A stretch of 64,000 nt of DNA from Yersinia thracica (GTDB lineage: Bacteria; Pseudomonadota; Gammaproteobacteria; Enterobacterales; Enterobacteriaceae): positions 1 through 64,000 of the forward strand of contig NZ_CABHXX010000132.1 of NCBI RefSeq assembly GCF_902170565.1, given 5' to 3'. A program made the translations under genes and the position numbers. Shown one piece after another: positions 21,271 through 32,897 of this stretch (position 1 is its first letter; the number at the start of each line of letters is the position of its first letter). The notes under the pieces are model-generated. The model saw only the letters and a list, made by a program, of their open reading frames with translations, ran no database searches and was not told the DNA's origin.

Positions 21271-21295
21271 ATAATATATTGTATCGCGATATTGA

Positions 21296-22279
21296 CTATT
21301 TATGAGCAGTCTTATCTGCTGCTAAACGCTTATCTGCACGATGATTTGCCCACGCATTAATTAACAATGTTAGGGCCAAAATGCTGGCTACCACACCTAA
21401 TGAAATGCCAATAGGGATATGGAACAGATCGATAATCATCATTTTGACGCCGATAAAGACCAAAATTACCGATAAGCCGTATTTCAACATTGAGAATCGC
21501 TCAGCCACGCTTGCTAACAAGAAATACATGGCGCGCAGGCCTAGAATAGCAAATAGGTTAGAGGTCAAAACAATAAAAGGATCTGTGGTGACGGCGAAGA
21601 TAGCCGGGATACTATCAACGGCAAAAATTACATCGCTCAGTTCAACCAGAATCAATACCAGCACCAGCGGCGTAGCGTAAAGCAGGCCGTTTTTGCGCAC
21701 GGTAAAGCGGTCGCCATGTAATTCGTCAGTCATGCGCAGATGATTGCGAATCCACCGCACCAGTGGCTTTTCGCCGATCGGCGTATTGTCTTCTTTCGCC
21801 AATGCCATTTTGATGCCGGTAAACAAGAGGAAAGCACCAAACAGGTACAAAACCCAACTGAATTGCGACACCAACCAACTTCCGGCGAAGATCATGATAG
21901 TACGCAGCACGATCGCACCTAATACACCGTAAATCAGCACGCGGCGCTGCAAATTGGCAGGAACAGCAAAATAGCTAAACAGCATCAGCCAGACGAAGAC
22001 GTTATCGACGGCGAGTGCTTTTTCAATCAGATAGCCGGTCAGGAAAGCCAGCGCTTGCTTGTCGGCGATTTCACGGCCCATGGTCTCGGTCAGATACCAC
22101 CAGAAACCGGCATTAAACAGCAAAGACAAACCTACCCACACCAGCGACCAACAGGCGGCCTGACGTAGAGTCATGGTTTGTGAGCCACGACGCCCCTGCA
22201 ACAATAAGTCGATGGCGAGCATAATTGTCACAACAACGGCAAAACAACCCCACAGTAAGGGAGTACCCACGGTATTCAT
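21296..22279 (-). CDS. alx: TerC-family manganese exporter Alx
   Basis: A 327-residue TerC-family inner-membrane protein with about nine membrane segments, matching E. coli Alx ([40 protein letters not shown], both with the acidic residues of the metal path). Alx exports Mn2+ and is induced by alkali and by manganese. Two adjacent ATGs occur; 22279 gives the E. coli N-terminus [11 protein letters not shown], and GAGG lies upstream. The leader is a yybP-ykoY riboswitch. Confidence 0.95.
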   Translation of the reverse strand: MNTVGTPLLWGCFAVVVTIMLAIDLLLQGRRGSQTMTLRQAACWSLVWVGLSLLFNAGFWWYLTETMGREIADKQALAFLTGYLIEKALAVDNVFVWLMLFSYFAVPANLQRRVLIYGVLGAIVLRTIMIFAGSWLVSQFSWVLYLFGAFLLFTGIKMALAKEDNTPIGEKPLVRWIRNHLRMTDELHGDRFTVRKNGLLYATPLVLVLILVELSDVIFAVDSIPAIFAVTTDPFIVLTSNLFAILGLRAMYFLLASVAERFSMLKYGLSVILVFIGVKMMIIDLFHIPIGISLGVVASILALTLLINAWANHRADKRLAADKTAHK

Positions 22280-22299
22280 CATTAAGGAACCTCATAAAA

Positions 22300-22534
22300 C
22301 AAAAACGGCCAACGTCGGAAGACGCCAGCCGCTATGTCTGAGCTGCAAGCAAACCTCGCCTTCCGGCAAGGTCTCACTTACAACTCAACTAATGTATACC
22401 CGTCATCCTTCAACTCGAATTATTTCGGGTATGGAAGCATCTAAACAGATGCTCGAACATTAATGAGGTGCCCGGTAACCGGGTGCTTTCGCACCGTAAT
22501 GACGGCAGACCGGCAATGAAGTTACTCCCCTTTG
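22300..22534 (-). ncRNA. yybP-ykoY (Mn2+/pH) riboswitch, alx leader
   Basis: On the minus strand the leader begins AAAGGGGAGTAAC (22522-22534), has CCCGGTTACCGGGC in a middle helix and ends with the family 3' motif GAGACCTTGCCGG / GGCGAGGTTT (22351-22374). Next comes a terminator-like hairpin, GGCTGGCGTC / GACGTTGGCC followed by GTTTTTG (22301-22334), then the alx ribosome-binding site. These are the hallmarks of the yybP-ykoY riboswitch, which in E. coli is the alx pH-responsive element and senses Mn2+. A 38-bp ERIC remnant (22395-22432) sits in the interior of the fold. Confidence 0.9.
22395..22432. repeat. ERIC remnant inside the alx riboswitch
   Basis: TATACCCGTCATCCTTCAA is the first 19 bp of ERIC, joined directly to CTCGAATTATTTCGGGTAT, which matches the last part of ERIC. 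The 90-bp middle is absent. The result is a short palindrome that would fold as an extra hairpin in the riboswitch RNA. Confidence 0.75.
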
Positions 22535-22586
22535 CCGCGCAAAAATAATTCAAAATAGCCCGCAGGTCAATCATTGAAACAAAAAA

Positions 22587-23582
22587 TCATTTCACCGCGG
22601 GTGGTTGGGAGTCCGCCGGGAAGATAACGCCGGTTTGGCGGCGGATCTCCGTCTGGATTCGTGACGTCAGCAATGACAACTGTAAACCATCGTGCTCTAC
22701 CTGATGAGTTTCAATCAGATTGGCAAAAACCTCGGCTTCATACAGCATAGTATTAATATGCTGAGGCTGCGTCAGGTCTTGTGAGTGACTACCTCGAGGA
22801 GTAAAGGCTACGGACAGACATTCAGAAATGCTTTCGATAACCAATGAGCCATCTTCGCCCTGAATTTCACTGGGAATATCCGATTGGCTCACTTTTGAGT
22901 GAATAATAACCACATCGAAATCACCATAATTTAGACAAACAGTGCCGTGGGCATCAACACCACTCGGTAATAAGCTTGCGCTCGCGAGCACGGATTTAGG
23001 CGCTCCCCATAAAGCCAAAGCACTTGCCAGGCAGTAGTAACCGATATCCATAATCGAACCATTCGAAAATGCAGGATTAAAGGTATTCGGGTTTTCACCA
23101 TTCAGATAGCGCTGATAACGTGATGAATATTGGCAGTAATTGATAAAGGCTTTACGCAACTTCCCCACTCGCGGTAGAGATTGTTTTAATTGAGCAAAAT
23201 TAGGTAGGTAGGCCGTTTTAAAGGCCTCGAATAGCACCACTTTATGTTCGCGGGCACAGGCAACTAAAGCTTCAACTTCTGCAAAATTAGAAGCCAATGA
23301 TTTTTCACAAATGACGTGTTTTTTATGACTGAGGAACAGTTTAGCTTGAGGGTAATGCAAAGAATTTGGGCTGGCGATATACACAGCATCAATCTGATCA
23401 CTTGTTGCCATTGCTTCAAGATCATCAAAGCATTCAGTAGCGTTATAATCATCGCCAAACTTTTTGGCTTGCTCCCATTTACGGGAGTAAACAGCAACCA
23501 GTTTCATTTTGCCACTTTCGTGTGCGGCATCAACAAAACGCGCGGTGATCCAATTGGTGCCAATAACAGCGAAACGAATCAT
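22587..23582 (-). CDS. ygjR: Gfo/Idh/MocA-family oxidoreductase YgjR
   Basis: A 331-residue NAD(P)-dependent oxidoreductase of the Gfo/Idh/MocA family. The Rossmann fold starts with FAVIGTNWITARFVDAA; the family motif is VICEKSLASNFAEVEAL (variant of EKP); the C-terminal alpha/beta domain contains FSNGSIMDIGYYCLASALAL. Start at 23582 has GGAG upstream, in line with E. coli YgjR. Substrate unknown. It lies between alx and ygjP; E. coli has ygjQ in addition, which is absent here. Confidence 0.92.
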   Translation of the reverse strand: MIRFAVIGTNWITARFVDAAHESGKMKLVAVYSRKWEQAKKFGDDYNATECFDDLEAMATSDQIDAVYIASPNSLHYPQAKLFLSHKKHVICEKSLASNFAEVEALVACAREHKVVLFEAFKTAYLPNFAQLKQSLPRVGKLRKAFINYCQYSSRYQRYLNGENPNTFNPAFSNGSIMDIGYYCLASALALWGAPKSVLASASLLPSGVDAHGTVCLNYGDFDVVIIHSKVSQSDIPSEIQGEDGSLVIESISECLSVAFTPRGSHSQDLTQPQHINTMLYEAEVFANLIETHQVEHDGLQLSLLTSRIQTEIRRQTGVIFPADSQPPAVK

Positions 23583-23671
23583 AGTGAACTCCATTCCTAC
23601 AGAAGAAAAACACATTGAACCGCCCCGCTATTAACGGATTGGTTTTTATAGCGAAATAGGCAAATTAAAGT

Positions 23672-24175
23672 CTAGTAAATTGTGCCAAACAGATCCAAAT
23701 GTGTCAGATAGAGGCGTGTATCAAACTCTAACTGATGATATTGCGGCTCCATATGGCAGCATAAACTGTAGAACGCTTTGTTGTGATCTTTCTCTTTCAA
23801 ATGTGCTAATTCATGAACCACAATCATTTTCAGAAAGGCTTCAGGGGCATTTTTAAACACCGTCGCCACTCTGATTTCCGCTTTGGCCTTTAATTTGCCG
23901 CCTTGCACTCTGGAGATAGCGGTGTGCAGGCCTAGTGCATGTTTCATGACTTGAATTTTACTGTCATAAGCCACTTTGCTTAACGGCTGAGCATTGCGTA
24001 GATATTGGTTTTTTAAATCAATCGTATATTGATACAGCATTTTGTCTGTATTGTAATCATGAGGTTGGGGGTAACGCTGGCGCAATACATTGCCCAACCG
24101 CTGTTCATTAATGAGTTGGTGTACCTGAGACTGTAAATGTTCGGGGTAACCGTGCAGATAGGTGAGTTCCTGCAT
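23672..24175 (-). CDS. ygjP: YgjP-like zinc metallopeptidase domain protein
   Basis: A 167-residue YgjP (DUF45/WLM-like) protein. The zinc motif HExxH is VVHELAHLKEKDHNKAFY, followed by CCHMEPQYHQLEFDTRLYL. Length and sequence match E. coli YgjP. The fold resembles M48-type metallopeptidases and the SprT family; the substrate is unknown. Confidence 0.92.
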   Translation of the reverse strand: MQELTYLHGYPEHLQSQVHQLINEQRLGNVLRQRYPQPHDYNTDKMLYQYTIDLKNQYLRNAQPLSKVAYDSKIQVMKHALGLHTAISRVQGGKLKAKAEIRVATVFKNAPEAFLKMIVVHELAHLKEKDHNKAFYSLCCHMEPQYHQLEFDTRLYLTHLDLFGTIY

Positions 24176-24415
24176 ATGTATTTGCTCTGGTTGCCAATGG
24201 CTCTGTGTATATTGACGCTGATAATAGCGTTTTTCAGAGGGTTAGACAAAAGGCGATTATTTGAACAAAAATAATTAGCTTAAATAGAAATTGGCGGCTT
24301 ATATAAAATCCCGCAGTCTAAACGGAAAGTTACCCATATCGGCATCACTGTGACTACATTTTGCCGATATGGATATTTTCAATTTAATAGGGAAAACGAG
24401 TTAAATATTGCCAGC

Positions 24416-26575
24416 TTAGAAACGATAATTCATCCCCACAGTGGCTTGAGTATCGCTATAGTTGTGCCCGCCGAATTGATGGCCTAAATAAGTCCACAAC
24501 CGTAGGTTACGGTCAATGTTAGCTTCAATACCTAGCTTAAGGTCAGCAATATTATTATTTCCTTGCGGAGAAACATTGACACTCGCTAACTCTATTTCGT
24601 CCTGTACCCGCCGCGGGTTGGTATAGGCTCGCGATAATTGAACCCCTTGATTGACACGGCTATGGATCCAATGAGCTTCAAAGGAGGGGCTAATTTGCAG
24701 ATTTTTGACCGATGATAAGGTATCAATATCGAACTCAAGTACCGTGCGCATCCCTAATTTAGTGGTCACCGCATTGTCTTCTTCGACGTTAATGAGTATT
24801 GCATTAGGCTCTTTATGCAGTAACCCACTAGTACGTTGCCACATGACTTTTGCTCTAGGCTGTATCGAAAGCTTGGTATCGGCTGTTTCGAGCAGTTGAA
24901 TTTTGTAGCCGGTTTCCAGTGCGCTAGTAAACAGGTAAGATTTGTAATTCGCAGCAGTCGTGACATTTGGCGCTTTAACTTGATTATTAAACCAACCGTA
25001 TTGCGTCAGGAGGTCAATGTAAGGCCCAAGCCGGGTCTGGTTATCAGCGTACCAGATACTGTATAAACCGAGATTATAACCATCAACAGAACCCTGAGCC
25101 TGGTGGTGAGAGGATGTAGAATGGCTGTGGTTGGTTGATTTACCAAAACCTGCGGTTATCCCTAAAATCCCTTGGTCATCTCCACCGCTGCTCCATTTGT
25201 TTACGGTTCCCCCAAGTTGGATAGCGTAGCGGTTACTTTTCGTCCGTAATTGGTCATTGCCAGAGTTAAAGCGGTTTTTGGCGCCTGAAGTGTTGAGCCA
25301 CAGACTACTGACTTTTTCCTCGCCTGTTACTGGGTCAATGTATCGAGTTTCTCCCTGACGATATTGTAAGTCATCGGTAATAAACATCTGTTGAGCCGCT
25401 ATTTGGTTAGCAATATAGCTACCGACTTGCGGATTGTGACCAATGATGGGCGCGGGTTTAGGGACAACTGGTTTCACTGCCGCTGCTTTTGCTGCTGCTT
25501 TTGCTGCTGCTTTTGCTGCTGCTTTTGCTGCTGCTTTTTCTGCCGCTGCTTTTGCTGCTGCTTTTTCTGCCGCTACTTTTGCTTCTGCTGCCTTGATTGT
25601 TGCGTTACCAAATACGGATTCTATTTCCTGATAGACGTCGTTCACCACAGCAGTGGGCAAGATATTATTTAATGGTTCAGTTATTTTCCGTACTAGTGTT
25701 TTTTCCTTTTCTATCTCTCCGTCATGGAATTTATCTAGCACTTGCATAATTATTCTGTTTTTGTGTGCGGTCAGTCCTATTTCTTTGTTCTGCCGCGCCA
25801 GTGCTTTTCTTATCTCTCCATACGCCTGTTTTACTTCTTGGTCCCAAGATAGTGGGTTTTTGCCTGTTTCCAGTTGTTCCCATTCATTTCTCTTTCTCAG
25901 TTTTTTTATCTCTTTCCGTGTTGTTATTATCAGAGGTTTATTGCCTGATGCGCGTGCCTGCTGTAATTCTTGTAACAGTGTTGCAAGTTTCGAAAGCTTT
26001 GGTTGTTTTGGTGGCTCCAGTTTAACTAATCCTATCAGCCTTAGTTCGTTGGCTAATGAGTCTGAAAGTAATTGGGTAATTGTTGAGTGTTGAGCAGCTG
26101 ATGCAATTATTTTGGAAGGTAAGCGTGTTTCAGCATATCTTCCATTCTCTATTATTGCCCTTGCTAGTTCTCGATTGGCGGCGATTTCGTCCTTGTTAAA
26201 GTTAAATTCACTAATAGCTTCTGGTAGGGCGGTACCCGCTTCTAACATATTATTTATGTAACTAATAAATATAGGAATATTTGTGTGTGGATTGTGGTTA
26301 TCAGGGCGGTGTGGCTCATCACCCCAAATGAGTATATCTGAGGATCTTTCTCGTTGCTGAGGAATACCCTGGCCAGGAATTAAAGGGGGCGGTGGTGTAA
26401 AAGTCATGGCTGTATCTAAAATAGGGGCTTTATCATTCGCCCATGCCACCGTGCTACTGAATACTAACAACAGGACACCGATGGCTTTGGCACATGGAGA
26501 TAAACGATATTTGGCATGATTTGAAGATATATTCTGGGTACGGCCATTTGGCTGAATAATATTTGATATATACAT
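24416..26575 (-). CDS. autotransporter with helical passenger and Lys/Ala repeat linker
   Basis: A 719-residue type Va autotransporter. A long N-region and hydrophobic core (AIGVLLLVFSSTVAWA) form the signal peptide, cleaved near residue 46. The passenger (about 47-325) is unusual: Pro-rich start (FTPPPPLIPGQGIP), then charged helical sequence (LATLLQELQQARASGNK, KEIKKLRKRNEWEQL) without beta-helix repeats. A 40-residue AAAK-type linker (about 326-366) and VKPVVPKPAP follow, then the 12-strand beta-barrel domain (about 440-719) ending VGMNYRF with the outer-membrane terminal Phe. AGGAAGG precedes the ATG. It sits between ygjP and rlmG, where E. coli has no such gene. The target is unknown; adhesion or cell-surface interaction is inference. 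Confidence 0.88.
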   Translation of the reverse strand: MYISNIIQPNGRTQNISSNHAKYRLSPCAKAIGVLLLVFSSTVAWANDKAPILDTAMTFTPPPPLIPGQGIPQQRERSSDILIWGDEPHRPDNHNPHTNIPIFISYINNMLEAGTALPEAISEFNFNKDEIAANRELARAIIENGRYAETRLPSKIIASAAQHSTITQLLSDSLANELRLIGLVKLEPPKQPKLSKLATLLQELQQARASGNKPLIITTRKEIKKLRKRNEWEQLETGKNPLSWDQEVKQAYGEIRKALARQNKEIGLTAHKNRIIMQVLDKFHDGEIEKEKTLVRKITEPLNNILPTAVVNDVYQEIESVFGNATIKAAEAKVAAEKAAAKAAAEKAAAKAAAKAAAKAAAKAAAVKPVVPKPAPIIGHNPQVGSYIANQIAAQQMFITDDLQYRQGETRYIDPVTGEEKVSSLWLNTSGAKNRFNSGNDQLRTKSNRYAIQLGGTVNKWSSGGDDQGILGITAGFGKSTNHSHSTSSHHQAQGSVDGYNLGLYSIWYADNQTRLGPYIDLLTQYGWFNNQVKAPNVTTAANYKSYLFTSALETGYKIQLLETADTKLSIQPRAKVMWQRTSGLLHKEPNAILINVEEDNAVTTKLGMRTVLEFDIDTLSSVKNLQISPSFEAHWIHSRVNQGVQLSRAYTNPRRVQDEIELASVNVSPQGNNNIADLKLGIEANIDRNLRLWTYLGHQFGGHNYSDTQATVGMNYRF
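25478..25597 (-). repeat. 12-bp tandem repeat in the autotransporter gene
   Basis: About nine near-identical 12-bp units, (on the + strand) of type GCTGCTTTTGCT, encode the AAKA/AAAK/AAEK linker. The units differ only where Glu replaces Ala. Twelve-base units preserve the frame, so slippage would change linker length without breaking the protein. Confidence 0.85.
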
Positions 26576-27065
26576 TGTCTACTTACCTTCCTGGTAATTA
26601 ATGTTCAAAATTTATGAATGACATAAATATGATTTCTGGCTGTATATTCAGGCCAGATATAAGATGAGATTTTTTATGATTTTAACCTTTTAAAATAAGA
26701 TAAATAAAAACAAAATAAGAAAAAATTCTTATTTTATTCGTTTTGTGAATGCATGCTAATAAATATAACGCCATATTTTGATGGGGTATTTTATGTTGAA
26801 CCCATCCAAATGGAGTTAATTGCTAATGAGTTGGCATAAAACTAAGATTTGGTAATGATTAGCGTTGGGGTAAAATACACGCTTCATTAAGCGCTTTTGA
26901 GGCGTTTGTTAGCCTGCTTTCCCGGCCAGAGCCAGGAATTTTTTCCTTTTTGTCGGTCTTGGTTTCGATAAAACGGCATTTAAGCAAAAAAACATTTTAC
27001 TGAGCGCCCGTTTTAGGGGATAAACAGCCCAAATTTATTATTTATCATAGTAGCCAGGAGCGGTG
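26576..27065. promoter_or_regulatory. divergent control region, autotransporter / rlmG
   Basis: A 490-bp AT-rich region between divergent genes. The clearest structure is a perfect palindrome, AAAATAAGAA (26712-26721) and TTCTTATTTT (26726-26735) with an AAAA spacer, about 135 bp upstream of the autotransporter start. On the rlmG side a CGCTT/AAGCG hairpin lies at about 26880-26894. No promoter can be assigned firmly. Confidence 0.45.
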
Positions 27066-28253
27066 ATGAGCCAACTCTTACTGGGGACAGAAAGCCTTGA
27101 GCTTGAACGTTTTCCCCCACAAGAAAATTCCAACACCTTACAGGCGTGGGAAGCGGCAGATGAATATCTGCTACAAAACATTGATTTAAGCCAAATTGAT
27201 GGCCGTCCGGTGCTGGTGTTTAACGACCAGTTTGGTACGCTGGCCTGTGCCTTACATGCCCATCGTCCATTCAGTGTCAGTGACTCTTATATGAGCCAAC
27301 TGGCGACGGCGCATAATTTGCGTTTAAATCATTTAGATGAAGATGCTGTCACCTTGTTGAGCAGTATGGATGCTTTGCCTGCGGTCCCTAAGCTGGTGGT
27401 GATTAAGATCCCTAAAGCATTAGCGCTGCTGGAGCATCAATTGCACGCTTTACGCCGTGTCGTTGAGCCGGACACGGTGATTATTGCCGGGGCGAAATCC
27501 CGCGATGTGCATAATTCTACCCTGCAATTGTTTGAAAAAATTCTGGGGCCGACCAAAACGACTCTGGCATGGAAAAAAGCACGGCTGATTCACTGTGAAG
27601 TGGCCGATATTCCACCGTCAGAAGCGCCGGAAACCACGGATTGGCCATTGGCAAACACTGAATATGTTATCCATAACCATGCGAACGTTTTTTCGCGCAA
27701 TAATTTGGATATCGGTGCGCGCTTCTTCATGGAAATCTTACCTTATGATGTCGAAGGTAAAATAGCCGATCTGGGCTGCGGTAATGGGGTGGTTGGTTTA
27801 ATCGCGCTGGAGCAAAACCCGTTGGCAGAAATGTTATTCGTCGATGAATCCTACATGGCGGTGGCGTCCAGCGAGCTGAATATCACCTATAACCGCCCGC
27901 AAGACTTATCGCGCTGTGAATTTATGGTGAGCCATGGTTTGGCTGGTGTGGAGCGCGAGAGCTTACAGCTGGTGCTCTGTAACCCGCCATTCCATCAACA
28001 ACACGCAGTCAGTGACCACGTGGCCTGGCAGATGTTTTGTGATGCCAAACGTTGCTTGAAAGTGGGCGGCGAGCTGATGATCGTCGGGAACCGCCATCTG
28101 GATTATTTCCACAAACTAAAACGTTTGTTTGGCAACTGCGAGACACTGGATTCCAACCAGAAGTTTATGGTGCTTAAAGCGGTGAAAACGGCCTCATCAC
28201 GCTCTGAGGGCGGGGGTAGCGGCAGTCTCGACATGTCATATAGCGATTTCTAA
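27066..28253 (+). CDS. rlmG: 23S rRNA m2G1835 methyltransferase RlmG
   Basis: A 395-residue SAM-dependent methyltransferase that makes m2G1835 in 23S rRNA. A degenerate N-terminal methyltransferase-like domain precedes the catalytic one, which has the SAM loop [15 protein letters not shown] and the N-methylase motif [21 protein letters not shown] precedes the ATG at 27066. It is about 17 residues longer than the E. coli protein, with a Ser/Gly-rich tail ([18 protein letters not shown]) that looks disordered. Confidence 0.95.
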   Translation: MSQLLLGTESLELERFPPQENSNTLQAWEAADEYLLQNIDLSQIDGRPVLVFNDQFGTLACALHAHRPFSVSDSYMSQLATAHNLRLNHLDEDAVTLLSSMDALPAVPKLVVIKIPKALALLEHQLHALRRVVEPDTVIIAGAKSRDVHNSTLQLFEKILGPTKTTLAWKKARLIHCEVADIPPSEAPETTDWPLANTEYVIHNHANVFSRNNLDIGARFFMEILPYDVEGKIADLGCGNGVVGLIALEQNPLAEMLFVDESYMAVASSELNITYNRPQDLSRCEFMVSHGLAGVERESLQLVLCNPPFHQQHAVSDHVAWQMFCDAKRCLKVGGELMIVGNRHLDYFHKLKRLFGNCETLDSNQKFMVLKAVKTASSRSEGGGSGSLDMSYSDF

Positions 28254-28254
28254 T

Positions 28255-28453
28255 TATCCTTTGTCCTGGAAGCCACTGGGTTGTTAGCGGCGCGCACTCA
28301 CCCAAATCACTGACTTGAGTCAGCTCATCGGGATTAATGAGCCTCGTCCCTGAGGCTCACCCTTCGGGCAGCATAAATGCAGTTCAAATCTGTTCCCGAC
28401 CGATTTGTTGTTTACTTGCTGCCTACCTGTGGCTCCAATGACTTTGGATATAT
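28255..28453. repeat. ERIC-type element with a ~70-bp insert, between rlmG and fadH
   Basis: The left part contains the ERIC core (CACCCAAATCACTGACTTGA, CAGCTCATCGGGATTAATGA at about 28298-28340) and the right end (GCTGCCTACC to ATGACTTTGGATATA, 28419-28453) matches the ERIC right end. Between them are about 70 bp of non-ERIC sequence with a GCCTCGTCCCTGAGGC hairpin and TTCAAATCTGTTCCCGAC. The same insert motif occurs in the element upstream of bacA (54726-54894). It fills the gap between convergent rlmG and fadH. Confidence 0.7.
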
Positions 28454-28509
28454 CTTTTGGGCCTGAAGCTGCGGGGTATGGTATTTGCCACACTCCGCTG
28501 CTGTGATCC

Positions 28510-30893
<2,384 letters not shown>

Positions 30894-31460
30894 TTAGCGT
30901 TTATATAAACTCGCGATCATAAAGCAGCCAAGTGAGCTGAATAACATCTCAATCCCGACCAAAGTGGTGACCATGGTTATCGATATCAACGGCCCGGCAC
31001 TGACCAGTAGATAGGTAATGATTAGGTCCAATATACCCAGTAGAATTTGCAGCCATGCACCCGGTAACCCCCATGTTCTATAGCCGGTTATCAGCCGCAT
31101 GATGCCACCAAAAGCAAACAGCACCGCTAATACTATCGCCAGACTAATCATCCCCACTGTAGGATTGGTAATGAATACATAACCCATCACTATGTATGCC
31201 ACACCCAGCAATATACCAGTGACCATCGGCCAAAGGTTATGAGTGCGGTTGGCTATCATCCCAACTATCATCGCAATCCCGCTAAGCAGCAGTAGAATAC
31301 CGATGATAGTGCTCAGAACGGCCCCGGAAGCTAATGGATTCATTAGGCAAAAAATCCCGCCGAGTAGCAGCAATACAGCAATAATTCGCATAATAAGCTG
31401 CTGTTTTTTTAACGTTTTTTCATCAACGCTTATAAGGTATTTCCGATCTATATTCAGCAT
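30894..31460 (-). CDS. HdeD-family membrane protein
   Basis: A 188-residue HdeD-family (DUF308) inner-membrane protein with six membrane segments arranged as repeated pairs (IIAVLLLLGGIFCLMNPLAS; AVLSTIIGILLLLSGIAMIV; GILLGVAYIVMGYVF). E. coli HdeD protects against acid at high cell density and is encoded in the acid-fitness island beside gad genes. Start 31460 has ACAGGAG upstream. Here it lies 2.2 kb from gadB, with an MFS/HxlR pair in between, which again suggests an acid-stress neighbourhood. Confidence 0.85.
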   Translation of the reverse strand: MLNIDRKYLISVDEKTLKKQQLIMRIIAVLLLLGGIFCLMNPLASGAVLSTIIGILLLLSGIAMIVGMIANRTHNLWPMVTGILLGVAYIVMGYVFITNPTVGMISLAIVLAVLFAFGGIMRLITGYRTWGLPGAWLQILLGILDLIITYLLVSAGPLISITMVTTLVGIEMLFSSLGCFMIASLYKR

Positions 31461-31559
31461 AACAATAACTCCTGTAAGGTCTGAACTCATTTATCGATAA
31501 CTATCATGAGTATAGGTCGAACAAAAGATACATAAATAAAATTTATGATATTCAATTGA

Positions 31560-32786
31560 TTATACTGTGGAATCTTTCCTGTACGTCAGATGTAAAAACA
31601 GTATTGCCACGGCACTTATTATCGCACCAAGAAGACAGACACCTGACCATCCAGCATGTGAATATACCCATGTTGTGCTTATAGCCCCGATGGCACTGCC
31701 GATTGAGTAGAACAGCATATAACCCGCGACCAAACGGCTTTGGGCATCAGGCCGTAGCGCCAATATGATGCTCTGATTGGTGACATGTACTGCTTGCACC
31801 GAAAAATCCAATATCACCACGCCGATAACCAACCACCAGAGTGAGTGGGGCAAAAATGCAATTGGTAGCCAGGAAAACAGCAGCGCCAAAGCAATTTGTG
31901 TTGTTTTCCGCCCCAGCCCCCGATCCGCCAACTGCCCGGCGCGGCTTGCGGCTAATGCCCCCGCGATACCTGCCAGCCCAAATAACCCTACCTGGCTATG
32001 TGATAGAGCATAGGGCGGGCTGCTCAGCGGCAACACCATTGCCGTCCATAACACACTAAAAGCCATAAATATCAGCAATGCCAGAGTGGCCCGTATGCGC
32101 AGTTCGCGTTCACTGATAAATAACTCGCACAGTGAAAACAGCAGTTGCCGATAGGATGATGGCGCTGATTTAGCTGCGTGCGGCATGACGCGATAAAACA
32201 TAACCGCCATCAATAACATCACTGCCGCAGAACAAAAATAGACAGAACGCCAACCCGCAAAATCGGCCATGGTACCTGAGATAAAGCGCGCCAGTAGGAT
32301 CCCCAGAACAATACCGCTGGTGACCTGACCCACGACTTTGCCTCTTTGCTGCTCGGGTGCCAGTGCAGCCGCAAAAGCCACGAACACCTGCACCACCACG
32401 GCCATCAAGCCGATAATCAGCAGTGCCATCAATAACAGTGAAAAAGTGGGGGCAAGGCTAACTAAAATCAATGCCATAGCAGACAGCAATAACTGCCCGA
32501 TAATCAATTTCCGGCGATCCCAAAGATCACCCAACGGCACAATAAATATCAGCCCCAGGGCATAACCGGCCTGTGTCAGAGTCACCACCAAACCAATCGC
32601 CGACGGGCTAGCGTTGAGATCTGCCGCCATGATATCCAGCAGAGGTTGAGCAAAATAGACATTAGCAACAGCCAAGGCCGATGCCATAGCAAAAAGCAGC
32701 ACCATGATTGAGGTGAGGCGCGGTGCAAACTCGGTTGTTGGCAAGTGCCGGATACTGCTTTTTTCTGCTTCTTTGGTGATGGACAT
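31560..32786 (-). CDS. MFS efflux transporter, YgaY/arabinose-efflux type
   Basis: A 408-residue major facilitator with 12 membrane segments. Segment 1 has ALAVANVYFAQPLLDIMAAD, the loop 2-3 motif A is PLGDLWDRRKLIIGQLLL, and the second half has RAGQLADRGLGRKTTQIAL. This places it in the drug:proton antiporter-type group with YgaY-like proteins. The Met at 32786 is preferred; the frame to 32864 would overlap the operator. Divergent from a HxlR-type regulator with a palindrome between them, the usual layout for an inducible efflux pump. Substrate unknown. Confidence 0.85.
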   Translation of the reverse strand: MSITKEAEKSSIRHLPTTEFAPRLTSIMVLLFAMASALAVANVYFAQPLLDIMAADLNASPSAIGLVVTLTQAGYALGLIFIVPLGDLWDRRKLIIGQLLLSAMALILVSLAPTFSLLLMALLIIGLMAVVVQVFVAFAAALAPEQQRGKVVGQVTSGIVLGILLARFISGTMADFAGWRSVYFCSAAVMLLMAVMFYRVMPHAAKSAPSSYRQLLFSLCELFISERELRIRATLALLIFMAFSVLWTAMVLPLSSPPYALSHSQVGLFGLAGIAGALAASRAGQLADRGLGRKTTQIALALLFSWLPIAFLPHSLWWLVIGVVILDFSVQAVHVTNQSIILALRPDAQSRLVAGYMLFYSIGSAIGAISTTWVYSHAGWSGVCLLGAIISAVAILFLHLTYRKDSTV

Positions 32787-32807
32787 AAAGCTGCCTGATG
32801 GTTTATC

Positions 32808-32826
32808 TGGTTTCAAATTGAAACCA
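32808..32826. promoter_or_regulatory. palindromic operator between MFS pump and HxlR regulator
   Basis: TGGTTTCAA-A-TTGAAACCA is a perfect 19-bp inverted repeat 22 bp upstream of the MFS start and 72 bp upstream of the regulator start. Its place between a divergent pump and HxlR regulator makes it the likely operator for both. I infer autoregulation and pump repression. Confidence 0.7.
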
Positions 32827-32897
32827 CTTAATTGATTTTTAACAGAGGTGGTTTTAATATGCAACTAGTTTTTCCCACGATGATTCGGAGTCAGAAA

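Noticed and set aside
25391-25672. A Cys/Phe-rich + strand frame (and an Ala-rich one) over the autotransporter repeat
   Set aside because: These are antisense readings of the 12-bp Lys/Ala repeat; no ribosome-binding site and no plausible protein.
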